Positions 33,346 through 42,296 are shown, numbered from the stretch's first letter. The stretch: DNA of 44,603 bases from an uncultured Lachnospiraceae bacterium (GCA_937965795.1 CALCMD010000047.1:1-44603); one strand, 5' to 3'. A program made the numbers and translations. The notes: a model not told the origin generated them from the letters alone.

Positions 33346-33888
33346 TTACCACATTTTTGTCTCTGTAATCACCATTTGCGGAAAAAGGTCAAAAGTGTCT
33401 GCCGGAACTTCCTCCACGATCTGAAAATCAAACGCAGGCGCTATTGTTTTCAAATCTTTATGTATACTCAGAAAACGGTCATAGAAGCCTCCGCCATAGC
33501 CGCAGCGATGTCTGTTTTTGTCGAACGCCACGCCTGGCATAATCATCAATGCGTTTTCGCAGAAGGCTTCTTCGTCTGTAACCGGCTCTGGTATGTCATA
33601 ATATCCTGGCGCCACATCCGCATAAGAACTGATGTAGAAAAAACGCATTTCCCTGCCAAACACCTTCGGAACGGCTACCCGTTTTCCGGATGTCCACGCT
33701 GCTGTAAGAAGCGACTCCACACAGACCTCGCCTTTACAGTCCATATAGGCATAGATGCAGGGGGCATGTCTCCACTGTTCTGTTTCCATGATTTTCTCAC
33801 AGATCACGCGGCTGTCCTGTATCCGCTTTTTTTCTGAAAGACTGCGGCGTCTGGAAAAAACCAGCTTTCTAATTTCCTTTTTTCCCAT
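33346..33888 (-). CDS. 5-formyltetrahydrofolate cyclo-ligase
   Basis: This enzyme converts 5-formyl-THF to 5,10-methenyl-THF with ATP, returning a dead-end folate to use. The 180-residue protein has the N-terminal KKEIRKLVFSRRRSLSEKK basic segment and the diagnostic C-terminal motif HRCGYGGGFYDRFL near residues 120-133. The ATG at 33888 lies within the end of the DUF896 gene, a 20-base overlap. A short AT-rich gap follows before the peptidase gene. Gene names differ (fthC, ygfA), so none is assigned. Confidence 0.93.
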   Translation of the reverse strand: MGKKEIRKLVFSRRRSLSEKKRIQDSRVICEKIMETEQWRHAPCIYAYMDCKGEVCVESLLTAAWTSGKRVAVPKVFGREMRFFYISSYADVAPGYYDIPEPVTDEEAFCENALMIMPGVAFDKNRHRCGYGGGFYDRFLSIHKDLKTIAPAFDFQIVEEVPADTFDLFPQMVITETKMW

Positions 33889-34087
33889 AGCGCTCTCCCA
33901 GATTTGTAATGCTTCCGTCTTTCTCCCGGATATCGATATTGTTTAACTGTGATCTCAGATTCATCCTGACTGCTTCAATGTATTCTCTGCGCAGGCTTTC
34001 CTGTTCCCTGCGTTCTTCGGCTGTGAGTCCTTCCGCCTTCGACTTTCTGGCCAGCTCATTGATTCGTTTTAACTTATTCTCATCCAT
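33869..34087 (-). CDS. DUF896-family small protein (YnzC-like)
   Basis: This 72-residue protein of the DUF896/YnzC family forms a helical hairpin in solved homologues; its function is unknown. Residues 1-45 are strongly charged helices with the family pattern RINELARKSKAEGLTAEE and ESLRREYIEAVR. The tail carries NNIDIREKDG. The ATG at 34087 has AAGGAG 7 bases upstream. It overlaps the cyclo-ligase gene by 20 bases and follows proB by 26 bases. Confidence 0.9.
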   Translation of the reverse strand: MDENKLKRINELARKSKAEGLTAEERREQESLRREYIEAVRMNLRSQLNNIDIREKDGSITNLGERYGKKGN

Positions 34088-34113
34088 TCTTTTGCTCCTT
34101 ATCGGTATTTTTC

Positions 34114-34956
34114 CTATAATTGCTCCAGATAATCAATCAGATAAAATTCTTTTTCCGGATTGCTGACAAACAGTGTCCCGTGATTTCTTCCCTGCATAAT
34201 TTTATGTATGACATGAAAATCTTCTCCATTAGCGATAACCATATCCACGCCCGCCGCACTGGCAAGCTGCGCCGCCTGAAGCTTTGACGCCATGCCTCCG
34301 GTTCCTACATTGCTCCCGGAGCTTTCCTTTCCCATGTCCAAAAGCTTCTGATCCAGCTCTGTTACCACATCAATAAATTCCGCCTTCGGATTCCGGTTTG
34401 GGTCATCCGTGTAGAGCCCGTCAATATCCGAAAGCAGAATCAGAAGATCTGCGTCCACCAGAGCTGCCACGATCGCGGACAGAGAATCATTATCTCCAAA
34501 ATGAATCTCGTAAGTTGCGACTGTATCATTCTCATTTACAATGGGAATTGCGCCCATATGCAGAAGCTCCCGGAAGGTATTCAGCGCATTGTGACGGCTC
34601 AGGTTATCCATTACGGTATTTTTCGTCATCAGAATCTGGGCAGCGAGCTGATGATACTCCATAAATAGCTTCTGATAGATCATCATCAGTCTCGCCTGAC
34701 CGATTGCGGCACATGCCTGCTTTTCTTCCGTCTTTTCCGGGCGGATTTTTAAACTTGCCGCCTTTACTCCTACGGCAATCGCACCGGAGGATACTAAAAT
34801 CACCTCTTTTCCCATATTGCGAATGTCACTGATCTCCCGCACGAGAATTTCCAGCTTGGTCAGATTCAGCGCTCCGGTTTCCTCATGTACCAGAGAAGAG
34901 GAGCCTACCTTTATTACGATTCGTTTTTTGTCTTTTAGTCGTTCTCTTAAATTCAT
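34114..34956 (-). CDS. proB: Glutamate 5-kinase, short form without PUA domain
   Basis: ProB phosphorylates glutamate, the first committed step of proline synthesis and the usual point of proline feedback. The 280-residue protein contains the amino-acid kinase domain only: VIKVGSSSL (14-22), VSSGAIAVG, NENDTVA and SDIDGLYTDDPN. The C-terminal PUA domain of the roughly 370-residue enzymes is missing. The ATG at 34956 has AAGGAG upstream; the 40-residue upstream extension is leader sequence. proA is not adjacent, unlike in many bacteria. A hairpin in the leader is noted separately. Confidence 0.93.
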   Translation of the reverse strand: MNLRERLKDKKRIVIKVGSSSLVHEETGALNLTKLEILVREISDIRNMGKEVILVSSGAIAVGVKAASLKIRPEKTEEKQACAAIGQARLMMIYQKLFMEYHQLAAQILMTKNTVMDNLSRHNALNTFRELLHMGAIPIVNENDTVATYEIHFGDNDSLSAIVAALVDADLLILLSDIDGLYTDDPNRNPKAEFIDVVTELDQKLLDMGKESSGSNVGTGGMASKLQAAQLASAAGVDMVIANGEDFHVIHKIMQGRNHGTLFVSNPEKEFYLIDYLEQL

Positions 34957-34980
34957 CTTTTCTCCTTCTTGCGCTACCCT

Positions 34981-35014
34981 GGAGGAAATGAAATTGATTT
35001 TCAAACTTTCCTCC
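34981..35014 (-). promoter_or_regulatory. Hairpin in the proB leader
   Basis: GGAGGAAA (34981-34988) pairs with TTTCCTCC (35007-35014), and TGAAA with TTTCA inside, about 25 bases upstream of the proB start. On the minus strand the 5' arm itself reads GGAGGAAA, a ribosome-site-like sequence. There is no T-run. It might be a translational or attenuation element, or just an mRNA stem between genes. Confidence 0.35.
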
Positions 35015-35072
35015 CATACTGCATTTCCTATCTTACACCACACAGGAAGGTCTTGTCTAATAAAATTTCCGG

Positions 35073-35432
35073 TCAACTGCTGTAATTTTCCAGAAAATCG
35101 TACAGCTCCTGTTCATCACGCAGATATTTTCCCTGCCGGACTTCTTCTCTTACACGTTCCGGAAGCTGCTCCATCAAAATACTGGTCTTTTCGTGAAGCG
35201 TCCTTCCGTCTTTCAAATAGACATAGACAACCCCGTCTTTTTCTTTCAGGCAGTACTGGTACAGCTTTTCCTCCCGCCCTGCCTCCACTTCCAATACGCC
35301 GAATGGTTCCGTACTTTTTTCGTTTGGCATCGCCTGTTCGCCATACCTGTACTGATAGCTGGCATAATATAAAATGCAAAGCATAATCGTACATAATAAA
35401 ATGCCGATCCTGTATCGTTTCGTCACGTTCAT
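35073..35432 (-). CDS. Small membrane-anchored protein, BofC C-domain-like
   Basis: This 119-residue protein has a single N-terminal membrane helix (about 9-27) and an extracytoplasmic domain. Its C-terminal half has the pattern LKEKDGVVYVYLKDGRTLHE, then EKTSILMEQLPE, then RQGKYLRDEQELYDFLENYS. From memory this resembles the BofC C-terminal domain family of spore-formers; the match is by eye only. In Bacillus, BofC works in sigma-K checkpoint signalling, but that role should not be assumed here. The ATG at 35432 has AAGGAG with unusually short spacing; GTG at 35435 is an alternative. Confidence 0.65.
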   Translation of the reverse strand: MNVTKRYRIGILLCTIMLCILYYASYQYRYGEQAMPNEKSTEPFGVLEVEAGREEKLYQYCLKEKDGVVYVYLKDGRTLHEKTSILMEQLPERVREEVRQGKYLRDEQELYDFLENYSS

Positions 35433-35498
35433 CACTCCTTTTGATACAGTATCGACAAAATATACGTTTTTTATACAGAAATTCCATCCTCTTATCCG

Positions 35499-36347
35499 TC
35501 ACGGAACAAACAGATGATGCAGATTTGGTTCCAGCATAACGCCTTCCCTGACCGGATACCCACAGGCATCACTCATAGCAATACACCGGGATACAAAATC
35601 ATGCGCTTTTCTTGCGCTTTCCATCAGCGGCATTCCTTTCATCGTGCATCCCTCCAGAACCGCCGCAAACAAATCGCCCGTTCCGGGATAAGACCGCCCT
35701 GCCTGCTTCCGTTTCAGAATCCGGAGATTTCCCTGCTCATATACAGCGATCGACATTTCCGCTTCTATTATGGGAACGCTGGTAACCACGACTTTTTCTG
35801 CGCCAAGCGCCGCGATTCTTTCACAAATACGGGAAAGCTTTTCCTCTGAACAGTGTGGTTCATATACTTCCTCCGCCAGAAAACAGCTCTCTGTATAGTT
35901 CGGTGTAAGGATACTGCTGTATTTTAAAAGCCCCTGCATCTGCTTTCCATAGGATACATCAAAATGCGAATAGAAGGAACCATGATCCGCCATAATCGGA
36001 TCAAGCAGTACCTTTGCATCAGGATATAGCCGCAGAAATTCTTCTACATTTCGGATGAGTTCCGGATTGCCAAGATACCCTATAAAAATATGATCAAATT
36101 CTATGTGGTTTTCCTTCAAATGCCCGCCGCACTGGCTGGGAAAAGCCGGTAATGCGCGCATTACCGGCTTTCCAAATCCTCCTGTATGAGTCGAAAGTAT
36201 CATCGTTGGCAACGGACACGCTTCGATTCCCATGACAGACAGAACCGGAAGGATATTTGTCAGCGCCGCCTTTCCGACGCTGCACAGATCATGGATGACC
36301 GCTACGCGGGATACGGGTTTCTTCTTGTTCTCAGCCATATTTTCCAT
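35499..36347 (-). CDS. pdxY: Pyridoxal/pyridoxamine kinase
   Basis: This ribokinase-fold enzyme phosphorylates B6 vitamers in the salvage route to PLP. The 282-residue protein has the N-terminal VAVIHDLCSVGKAALTNIL segment and the substrate loop PTMILSTHTGGFG. The ATP-site motif PGTGDLFAAVLEG near residue 223 contains the catalytic aspartate. The PdxY-like length and N-terminus fit annotations as pyridoxamine kinase; PdxK is an alternative label. The ATG at 36347 has AAAGGAAT upstream. It follows the flippase gene by 30 bases. Confidence 0.9.
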   Translation of the reverse strand: MENMAENKKKPVSRVAVIHDLCSVGKAALTNILPVLSVMGIEACPLPTMILSTHTGGFGKPVMRALPAFPSQCGGHLKENHIEFDHIFIGYLGNPELIRNVEEFLRLYPDAKVLLDPIMADHGSFYSHFDVSYGKQMQGLLKYSSILTPNYTESCFLAEEVYEPHCSEEKLSRICERIAALGAEKVVVTSVPIIEAEMSIAVYEQGNLRILKRKQAGRSYPGTGDLFAAVLEGCTMKGMPLMESARKAHDFVSRCIAMSDACGYPVREGVMLEPNLHHLFVP

Positions 36348-36377
36348 ATTCCTTTCTGTCTTATCAGCCCCGCAGCA

Positions 36378-38057
36378 TCAGGGCAGTACCCTGCATCTGT
36401 GAAGGATATACGCGATATATGCCCCCTTTGGCAGTCCCCGAATCTCCCGTTCTGTAATTCCATGCAGTTTCACAAGGAGCACCACATAAATCACCATACC
36501 TGCAAGGATTGCGATGACCGTGGAAATGAGGACTCCGGCAAAGAGCGCAAACAAACGGTAGATCCCATAAGCGGCAATCCCCATGATACCCGATACAAAA
36601 ACCGGGATAATAAAGGTACGTAAAAGCTCCTGACGGTATCCGATCGTCCGCCGGATTGCCCAGGCATTCAGAATGCAGATAACCAGGGCAAAGAAAACAT
36701 TTGCATAGACCACGCTATAGATATTCATTCCACTGAACGTCAGCATAAGAAGCAGGACAATGATATGGAGCACCAGCGCTATCGCCGAATGAATCAGCGG
36801 TTTCTGCATTTCTCCCAGTCCCTGAAGGATACCTGTGGTGAGCGTGGACAGCGCATAGAGAACGATCATCAGCGCTCCGCTCTGCATGATGCCTGCCGCC
36901 AGTGCGCTGGAATCTCCGTATACAAGCTGCATGACCGGTGAGGCAAGCGCCGCCAGACCTACTGCGCAGGGAATCGTAAATACCATCGTATAGCGAATGG
37001 AATCCCGTACTTTAATTCCTGCCGCGCGGTAATCCTCCTCAATCATGGAAGCCGTCAGACTGGGAACCACGGACGGCGCCAGACAGGAGGCAATAGAAAG
37101 AGGTACGTTCATCAACACCTTGAATTCTACAAAAATGCCCCATACCGTGCTGTACTCCTTCTCAGAATATCCCTGTCCGCTCAGGACAGAGCCAAAAATT
37201 CCCTGATCGATCACCGTACTGATATTGTAGATCACCGTACTTAAAATAACCGGCAGGATCGTCACGATTAAAGCATGGTAGATTGCTTTGTCTGATTCTG
37301 TTTTTCGCGTGTGATCCCGTCTCATCTGCCGCCGGAAATTCCTTTGATACGTCACATAGATAAACATCAAAAACAAAAGCGCCACAGTAATGCTTACGAC
37401 AGTTCCCAGCGTACCTCCGGCCGCCCCGTAAGCCGGTCCCAGAGAATCGTTTCCTTTCTGCTCCCCAAGCTTTGTGCCATAACCAATCAGCAGGGCGGCT
37501 CCCGCTACGGATACGACCGCATTAATAATCTGCTCAAGCACCTGTGAAACCGCCGTGGGCACCATCGTCTCATGTCCCTGAAAAAATCCCCGCAAGACGC
37601 CCACAACTGCATAGATAAAGATTGCGGGTGAAAGTACCCGAAGCGCAAAGGCTGCCATCTCAAACTTCATAAATTTTGTAATCACACCGCTAAGCGCAAA
37701 GGTCAGCAGGGACATAATCCCCCCGGCCAGAAGTCCGAATTTCAAAGCACAGATAAAAACCTTATGCGCATTTTTCTTTTGTCCCTTGTGTAATCGTTCA
37801 GAAACAAGCTTCGATACTGCAAGAGGCAGGCTGAAAGAGGAAATCATCAAAATGATGGCATAAATTTCATTTGCCGTTGAATAATAGGCATTTCCCTGCG
37901 CTCCCAGGATTCTTGTCAGCGGAATCCTGTAGATCATACCGATTGCCCTTGCTACAAAGGAAGCAATCACCAGTATCGTACCCTGTATCAGATAATTGTT
38001 ATTTTTCTTCCCGTTTCCCAAAATATACCCCATCCATTCCGGGCAATCCCCGATCAT
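36378..38057 (-). CDS. Polysaccharide flippase, SpoVB/MurJ-like (MOP superfamily)
   Basis: This 559-residue polytopic membrane protein has about 14 helices. The N-terminal signature LVIASFVARAIGMIYRIPLT is typical of SpoVB-type oligosaccharide-lipid flippases of spore-formers, which are related to lipid II flippases. The C-terminal helices contain ALSTLTTGILQGLGEMQKP, common to this family. The substrate cannot be told. The ATG at 38057 shares one base with the stop of the lipoprotein gene but lacks an SD; the ATG at 38033 (MGYILGNGKK) is an alternative start. It is located between the DUF3048 lipoprotein and pyridoxal kinase genes. Confidence 0.88.
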   Translation of the reverse strand: MIGDCPEWMGYILGNGKKNNNYLIQGTILVIASFVARAIGMIYRIPLTRILGAQGNAYYSTANEIYAIILMISSFSLPLAVSKLVSERLHKGQKKNAHKVFICALKFGLLAGGIMSLLTFALSGVITKFMKFEMAAFALRVLSPAIFIYAVVGVLRGFFQGHETMVPTAVSQVLEQIINAVVSVAGAALLIGYGTKLGEQKGNDSLGPAYGAAGGTLGTVVSITVALLFLMFIYVTYQRNFRRQMRRDHTRKTESDKAIYHALIVTILPVILSTVIYNISTVIDQGIFGSVLSGQGYSEKEYSTVWGIFVEFKVLMNVPLSIASCLAPSVVPSLTASMIEEDYRAAGIKVRDSIRYTMVFTIPCAVGLAALASPVMQLVYGDSSALAAGIMQSGALMIVLYALSTLTTGILQGLGEMQKPLIHSAIALVLHIIVLLLMLTFSGMNIYSVVYANVFFALVICILNAWAIRRTIGYRQELLRTFIIPVFVSGIMGIAAYGIYRLFALFAGVLISTVIAILAGMVIYVVLLVKLHGITEREIRGLPKGAYIAYILHRCRVLP

Positions 38058-39166
38058 TATTCAATGACGATGTCGTCCACATAAGAATCCTGAATGATAC
38101 ATATCCAGGTTTTCCCCTGATTTAACACGATCTCATTGCCATCTTTGTCATAATATTTTGCCGGAGCGTCCTCGCTCTCCCTTTTCCATGTACATTTTTC
38201 GTAAGTGCCGTTTGTAAAATAGTATGCGTCGCCGCCGGACAGAGTATTGATGTTCAGATATCCGTGGTCATCGTAATTTTCCCACTCGGAAATCTGAAAA
38301 ATAATGTTTGTGTAAGTAAGCTGGTCTCCCGTAAGCTCGTCGATCTGGGCGTCTCCGTACTGATAGCGATAATACTTTCCGTCTTTAAACTCAAACCACG
38401 GATTATTTACCGGATACCCCGGCTTGATCGTTGTGGCAGAGCCTTCCTCCAGACTCACGGTTTTCCCATCTTCTGCGAACTGGAATTTAGCCTGAAAATC
38501 ATCTTCATGCAGTCTGCGGTAGCCAAGACGCGTACATGCCGTGTCAAGGGCTTCCCCGCTGGTATAGCAGTTATGCGGCGCCGGACGGTCGGAGGTACGA
38601 TAGAAAACATCTTCTCCCGCATATCCGAAAATCTGTCCCGCACCCTCCTGGAACTCCAGGCCGCTGATATTATCTACCGCTTCAGAGTTCAGAAGATCCA
38701 CCGCATAAACAGCCTGTCCATAATGCGTATAGATTGCGTCAAATTCCTTTGCATACATCGGATAATACGTACGGCAGCTTCTGACGGCTCCGATCTTCTC
38801 CATATCGCTTACATCGTCAAAAATGGACATCAGACGCGTGATGGAGCCCTCCACAGGAGCCTCGTATACCACGCCTGCTTTCTCGATGCCCGCCTGCGGA
38901 CACGCATTGATGATATTATTCATCATGACTGCAAAGGGACGCCGGTTATGCTGCTCTTCCCCGATCACTTCCCCGGTAAGATAGCTTCGGTCGCCTGCAA
39001 GCTTTTCACTTTCCGTCTCCTCGACTACCGTCGGTTCCATCTGTGCGACAGTTTCGCTCTGCGTTTCCGTCTGTACTTCGGTTGCCTCTGTTTCCGCCTG
39101 TTTTTTGCATCCTCCTAATACGGTCACGGTGATTAAGAGCAATGCTGCTACTTTTAATTTCTTCAT
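38057..39166 (-). CDS. DUF3048-family lipoprotein (YerB-like)
   Basis: This 369-residue predicted lipoprotein has a signal peptide ending in the lipobox LGGC with acylated Cys20, then a Thr/Glu-rich tether (about 21-60). The DUF3048 domain follows, recognisable by RPFAVMMNNIINACPQAG and a GAVRSCRTYYP segment. Its function is unknown in all species. LspA at 4291-4821 would process it. The ATG at 39166 has GGGAG upstream. It follows ybeY by 12 bases, so transcription probably continues from the yqfC cluster. Confidence 0.9.
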   Translation of the reverse strand: MKKLKVAALLLITVTVLGGCKKQAETEATEVQTETQSETVAQMEPTVVEETESEKLAGDRSYLTGEVIGEEQHNRRPFAVMMNNIINACPQAGIEKAGVVYEAPVEGSITRLMSIFDDVSDMEKIGAVRSCRTYYPMYAKEFDAIYTHYGQAVYAVDLLNSEAVDNISGLEFQEGAGQIFGYAGEDVFYRTSDRPAPHNCYTSGEALDTACTRLGYRRLHEDDFQAKFQFAEDGKTVSLEEGSATTIKPGYPVNNPWFEFKDGKYYRYQYGDAQIDELTGDQLTYTNIIFQISEWENYDDHGYLNINTLSGGDAYYFTNGTYEKCTWKRESEDAPAKYYDKDGNEIVLNQGKTWICIIQDSYVDDIVIE

Positions 39167-39178
39167 GTTCGTTCTCCC

Positions 39179-39679
39179 TTATCTTCGTATATTCATCTGA
39201 GCTAATATCTCAGACTGCTTTCTTTCCATCCTGGCCGCTTCCTCAGGCTCCATATGGTCATATCCCATCAGATGGAGCATACTGTGCGCGGTCAGAAAAG
39301 CAAACTCTCTCTTCGCCGAATGTCCATAGGCTTCTGCCTGTGCAAGAACTCTGTCTTTGGATATGACGATGTCTCCAAGCATCAGTTCCCCGGAATCCGG
39401 ATGGAAGCAGTCGTCCCCTGCTTCCTCAAAAGAACCAAAATCTGCCGGACTTTCATATTCCAGCATGGGAAAAGAAAGTACATCGGTCGCCCGGTCGATT
39501 CCCCGGAACTCCCGGTTCATCTTATGAATCTCTTCATCTGAGGTGAGCAGCAGGTTTACTTCCGCTTCATAAGGACAGTTTTCATACTCCAGGCTGTACC
39601 CGACGACCTGCGCCGCCAGTTCCTCCGCCGCAAAGGGAAGCGCCAGCTCTTCGTATTCGTCTTCAAAGTTCAGCGTCAT
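39179..39679 (-). CDS. ybeY: Endoribonuclease YbeY (rRNA maturation)
   Basis: YbeY is a zinc-dependent single-strand endoribonuclease in 16S rRNA 3' maturation and ribosome quality control. The 166-residue protein has the zinc motif HSMLHLMGYDH with ligands H132, H136 and H142, preceded by the conserved FRGIDRATDVLSFP. Its ATG overlaps the phoH TGA as ATGA. The phoH-ybeY pair is almost universal in Firmicutes. Confidence 0.96.
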   Translation of the reverse strand: MTLNFEDEYEELALPFAAEELAAQVVGYSLEYENCPYEAEVNLLLTSDEEIHKMNREFRGIDRATDVLSFPMLEYESPADFGSFEEAGDDCFHPDSGELMLGDIVISKDRVLAQAEAYGHSAKREFAFLTAHSMLHLMGYDHMEPEEAARMERKQSEILAQMNIRR

Positions 39680-40674
39680 TGCCTGTACCTCCTGTTTGGT
39701 TTCGCCGGCTTTTCCGTACGCTTTTCATATTCTTCGTACGCTTTTACGATCTTCTGTACCAGAGGATGACGCACCACATCCTTGCTGGTGAGATTGCAAA
39801 ACGCAACCTCATCAATTTTTTTCAAAACACAGACGGCCACATCGAGACCGGACTTCTGCGAAAGCGGCAGATCCTTCTGCGTCAGATCTCCGGTGATAAT
39901 TACTTTTGACCCAAAGCCGATTCGCGTCAGAAACATCTTCATCTGCGCCGGCGTGGTATTCTGCGCTTCATCCAGAATAATAAAAGCATTATCCAGCGTG
40001 CGCCCGCGCATATAGGCCAGCGGAGCCACTTCAATCAGCCCTTTTTCCATATTTTTCAAAAAACTTTCCGGCCCCATGATCTGATAAAGCGCATCGTAAA
40101 GCGGACGCAGATAGGGATCTACTTTACTTTGCAGATCTCCGGGAAGAAATCCCAGCTTTTCTCCGGCCTCAATCGCGGGCCTTGTAAGAATAATACGTCC
40201 CACCTCATCATTCTTAAACGCCTGAATGCCCATTGCCATCGCCAGATAGGTCTTTCCCGTTCCGGCAGGACCGATACCGAACACAATCATTTTTTCACGA
40301 ATGGCGTCCACGTACTGTTTCTGTCCCAGTGTCTTTGGCTTGATCGGCTTTCCGTTTATGGTATGGCAGATACAATCCCTGTCAATTTCCAAAATGGAGG
40401 ATTCCTTATCCTCGAAGGAAAGTGCAAGTGCATAATCTACATTCTGCGCCTGAATGACGTTTCCGCGTCTGGATAATTCCACAAGCTGGATAAATACACT
40501 TCGCGCCTTATTGACTGACGCTTCGCTTCCGATAATCTTCAGTGCTCCGTCACGGGCGATCAACGTTACATTCAGCGTCTTTTCAATCTTTTTGATATGT
40601 TCATCAAACTGACCGAAAACATTCCGTTCATGCTCTGCCGGCACTTCTGCTATCGTTTCAATGATATTGCCCAT
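39676..40674 (-). CDS. phoH: PhoH-family ATPase
   Basis: PhoH-like proteins are P-loop ATPases with a suspected RNA-related role, usually encoded beside ybeY. The 332-residue protein has an N-terminal KH-like part (about 1-100) and a C-terminal ATPase. Walker A is GIGPAGTGKTYLAMA, Walker B is AFIILDEAQNTTP, and a sensor is VIITGDLTQKDLP. I use the ATG at 40674 (MGNIIETIAEVP), with GGAAGG 11 bases upstream. An ATG at 40698 would add eight residues and cannot be excluded. A weak AAAACCA/TGGTTTT hairpin lies between yqfD and this gene. Confidence 0.93.
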   Translation of the reverse strand: MGNIIETIAEVPAEHERNVFGQFDEHIKKIEKTLNVTLIARDGALKIIGSEASVNKARSVFIQLVELSRRGNVIQAQNVDYALALSFEDKESSILEIDRDCICHTINGKPIKPKTLGQKQYVDAIREKMIVFGIGPAGTGKTYLAMAMGIQAFKNDEVGRIILTRPAIEAGEKLGFLPGDLQSKVDPYLRPLYDALYQIMGPESFLKNMEKGLIEVAPLAYMRGRTLDNAFIILDEAQNTTPAQMKMFLTRIGFGSKVIITGDLTQKDLPLSQKSGLDVAVCVLKKIDEVAFCNLTSKDVVRHPLVQKIVKAYEEYEKRTEKPAKPNRRYRQ

Positions 40675-40750
40675 TTGCCTGAATCCCTTCCTCTCCATGT
40701 ATCCCGGTGAAGCGTTCTACAAAAACCACGATCTCCCGTCTGGTTTTCCG

Positions 40751-41953
40751 TCAGGCGCCCACGGTTCGTTTTACCCGCTGTCCTGCCCGTTCGACCAGTA
40801 CGATCTCTCCTTTGGCGATACAGCTTTTGAAACCTGCTTCTATTTTAACATTATTTTGTATTATTTGAACCCCTTTTTCTTCCATTTCCGAAAGAAATTT
40901 TTCCAGATTTTTCCTCGCTTTACTGACAGCTTCCTCTTTTGTATATGTTTTGTTTGTTAATTTATATTCCCGATTCGAAATTGTGCCCCATGTCACTGGT
41001 AAGTAGAAGTTTTCCATAAAATGAAGCTGATGACCTTCTTTTACCACATCGGAATTTTCATAAGAACCATTTTTCCCGCCCAGTGAAAAATTCCCGCCGA
41101 AAATTTCAAAAAATACTCCTTTTTTCATCCTTCCCGTATACTCTTTTTTTATGTATTTCATAGAGAAGGTCTGACGATACTGGTATCTCGTTTCGATAAA
41201 AATATCGGCATCCGCCGCACAATACTGATAGTCGGTAACTTCCCCCGCATCGTCCAGAATCGCTACCTGTCCCAGTACCAGAGGCTGTCCCTTTTTCACT
41301 ACATCGCCCGCTTTTACCAGAGGCGTACCGGAACGTGTAATGATTTCACGGACAGTTCCGTTGACATTTGAAATCAAGTCGCTCGGCCCGTAATCCTCTT
41401 CCACATCCAGAGACAGATCCGTATTTTCTTTTACATCAATCAACAGCCGGGTTCCCTGTATCTTCACCGATACCCAGATAAAATTATCGAACGCTTTTCG
41501 AATCTTTGCAGCCAGCTCCTTGCAGTCGATCTTTGATTTTCGCATACCGTGGGTAATCTCCTGTTCTGTCAGAAAATCAAAGATCACATCCTCCGTCTGA
41601 ACCTGATTTCCTGAAATGTGAATATCCCAGATAAAACAGGATAAAAGCATCATCAGGAGAATACCAAAAAGAAGCCCTCCCAAAAGCATCTTTCGCTTCC
41701 GGTGTTCGTGTAAAAAAAACGGAAGTCCATATCGGCGTATGATACGGACTTTTGTGCCACTTTTCTTTACCAGTGGTTTCAGCGCTTTAAATCCCCGAAT
41801 GGAGAGGTTCATCTCATAGGCGTTTCCGGATGCCACAAGATCCCACAGCACGATCTGATGCTTTGCGCACATATTCAGAAAGCGCTCATAAGAGCTGCCT
41901 GTCACCCGTATGCGCACATACCCCTTTGTGTACTGCATGATTTGTTTTACCAA
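40751..41953 (-). CDS. yqfD: Sporulation protein YqfD
   Basis: YqfD is a membrane protein needed for efficient sporulation in Bacillus, where it is part of the sigma-E regulon. The 400-residue protein has an N-terminal cytoplasmic domain (KGYVRIRVTGSSYERFLN). One strong membrane helix follows (about 95-118 by hydrophobicity, MLLGGLLFGILLMMLLSCF), then an extracytoplasmic region with GDVVKKGQPLVLGQV. The start is best placed at TTG 41953, which has GGAGG 6 bases upstream; the ATG at 41938 has none. It lies 14 bases after yqfC. Confidence 0.91.
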   Translation of the reverse strand: MVKQIMQYTKGYVRIRVTGSSYERFLNMCAKHQIVLWDLVASGNAYEMNLSIRGFKALKPLVKKSGTKVRIIRRYGLPFFLHEHRKRKMLLGGLLFGILLMMLLSCFIWDIHISGNQVQTEDVIFDFLTEQEITHGMRKSKIDCKELAAKIRKAFDNFIWVSVKIQGTRLLIDVKENTDLSLDVEEDYGPSDLISNVNGTVREIITRSGTPLVKAGDVVKKGQPLVLGQVAILDDAGEVTDYQYCAADADIFIETRYQYRQTFSMKYIKKEYTGRMKKGVFFEIFGGNFSLGGKNGSYENSDVVKEGHQLHFMENFYLPVTWGTISNREYKLTNKTYTKEEAVSKARKNLEKFLSEMEEKGVQIIQNNVKIEAGFKSCIAKGEIVLVERAGQRVKRTVGA

Positions 41954-41967
41954 ACAGACACCTCCGT

Positions 41968-42243
41968 TTACAAATAGTTTATCTGTTCGATATGCCCCGT
42001 CACCTTCATCTCCACTTCGGTATAATAAGAGATAAACAGATTCTTTCCCAGCACTTCCAATCTGCAATTTTTCGTTTGAAGCATCAATCGGGTATCTTCG
42101 TATTCTATGATGCCCCGATAGTTTTCAATATACAGCTCCTCCTGGCCTGTTATGGTTACCAGCACTGCCCCGTCCGACAGATCGCGGGGTATCTGTGCAG
42201 CAGCAGAAATTTTATGGTAAAGGGATTTTGTTTTCGAACTCAT
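41968..42243 (-). CDS. yqfC: Sporulation protein YqfC
   Basis: YqfC is a small YabP/YqfC-family protein of the mother-cell sporulation programme, always paired with yqfD. The 91-residue protein has the family core VLVTITGQEELYIENYRGI, then RLEVLGKNLFISYYTEVEM. Length and start match the Bacillus protein. The ATG at 42243 has no recognisable SD, and an 8-bp inverted repeat (CTCATATA at 42239-42246, TATATGAG at 42270-42277) covers the start codon. It is the first gene of yqfC-yqfD-phoH-ybeY. Confidence 0.9.
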   Translation of the reverse strand: MSSKTKSLYHKISAAAQIPRDLSDGAVLVTITGQEELYIENYRGIIEYEDTRLMLQTKNCRLEVLGKNLFISYYTEVEMKVTGHIEQINYL

Positions 42244-42277
42244 ATACTATCATCGCTTTTTATTCCCAATATATGAG
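42239..42277 (-). promoter_or_regulatory. Inverted repeat and possible sigma-E region before yqfC
   Basis: CTCATATA and TATATGAG arms, 23 bases apart, flank the 5' end of yqfC. On the minus strand, ATATATT and GATAGTAT weakly resemble sigma-E -35 and -10 elements with a 16-base spacer. The sigma-E match is partial and is mainly suggested by the identity of the gene. Confidence 0.25.
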
Positions 42278-42296
42278 TCGGCCGCCATGTGTATGC

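Noticed and set aside
34957..35072. Possible T-box or riboswitch before proB
   Set aside because: The leader is only about 116 bases and contains no T-box consensus or terminator hairpin; only a simple stem is visible.
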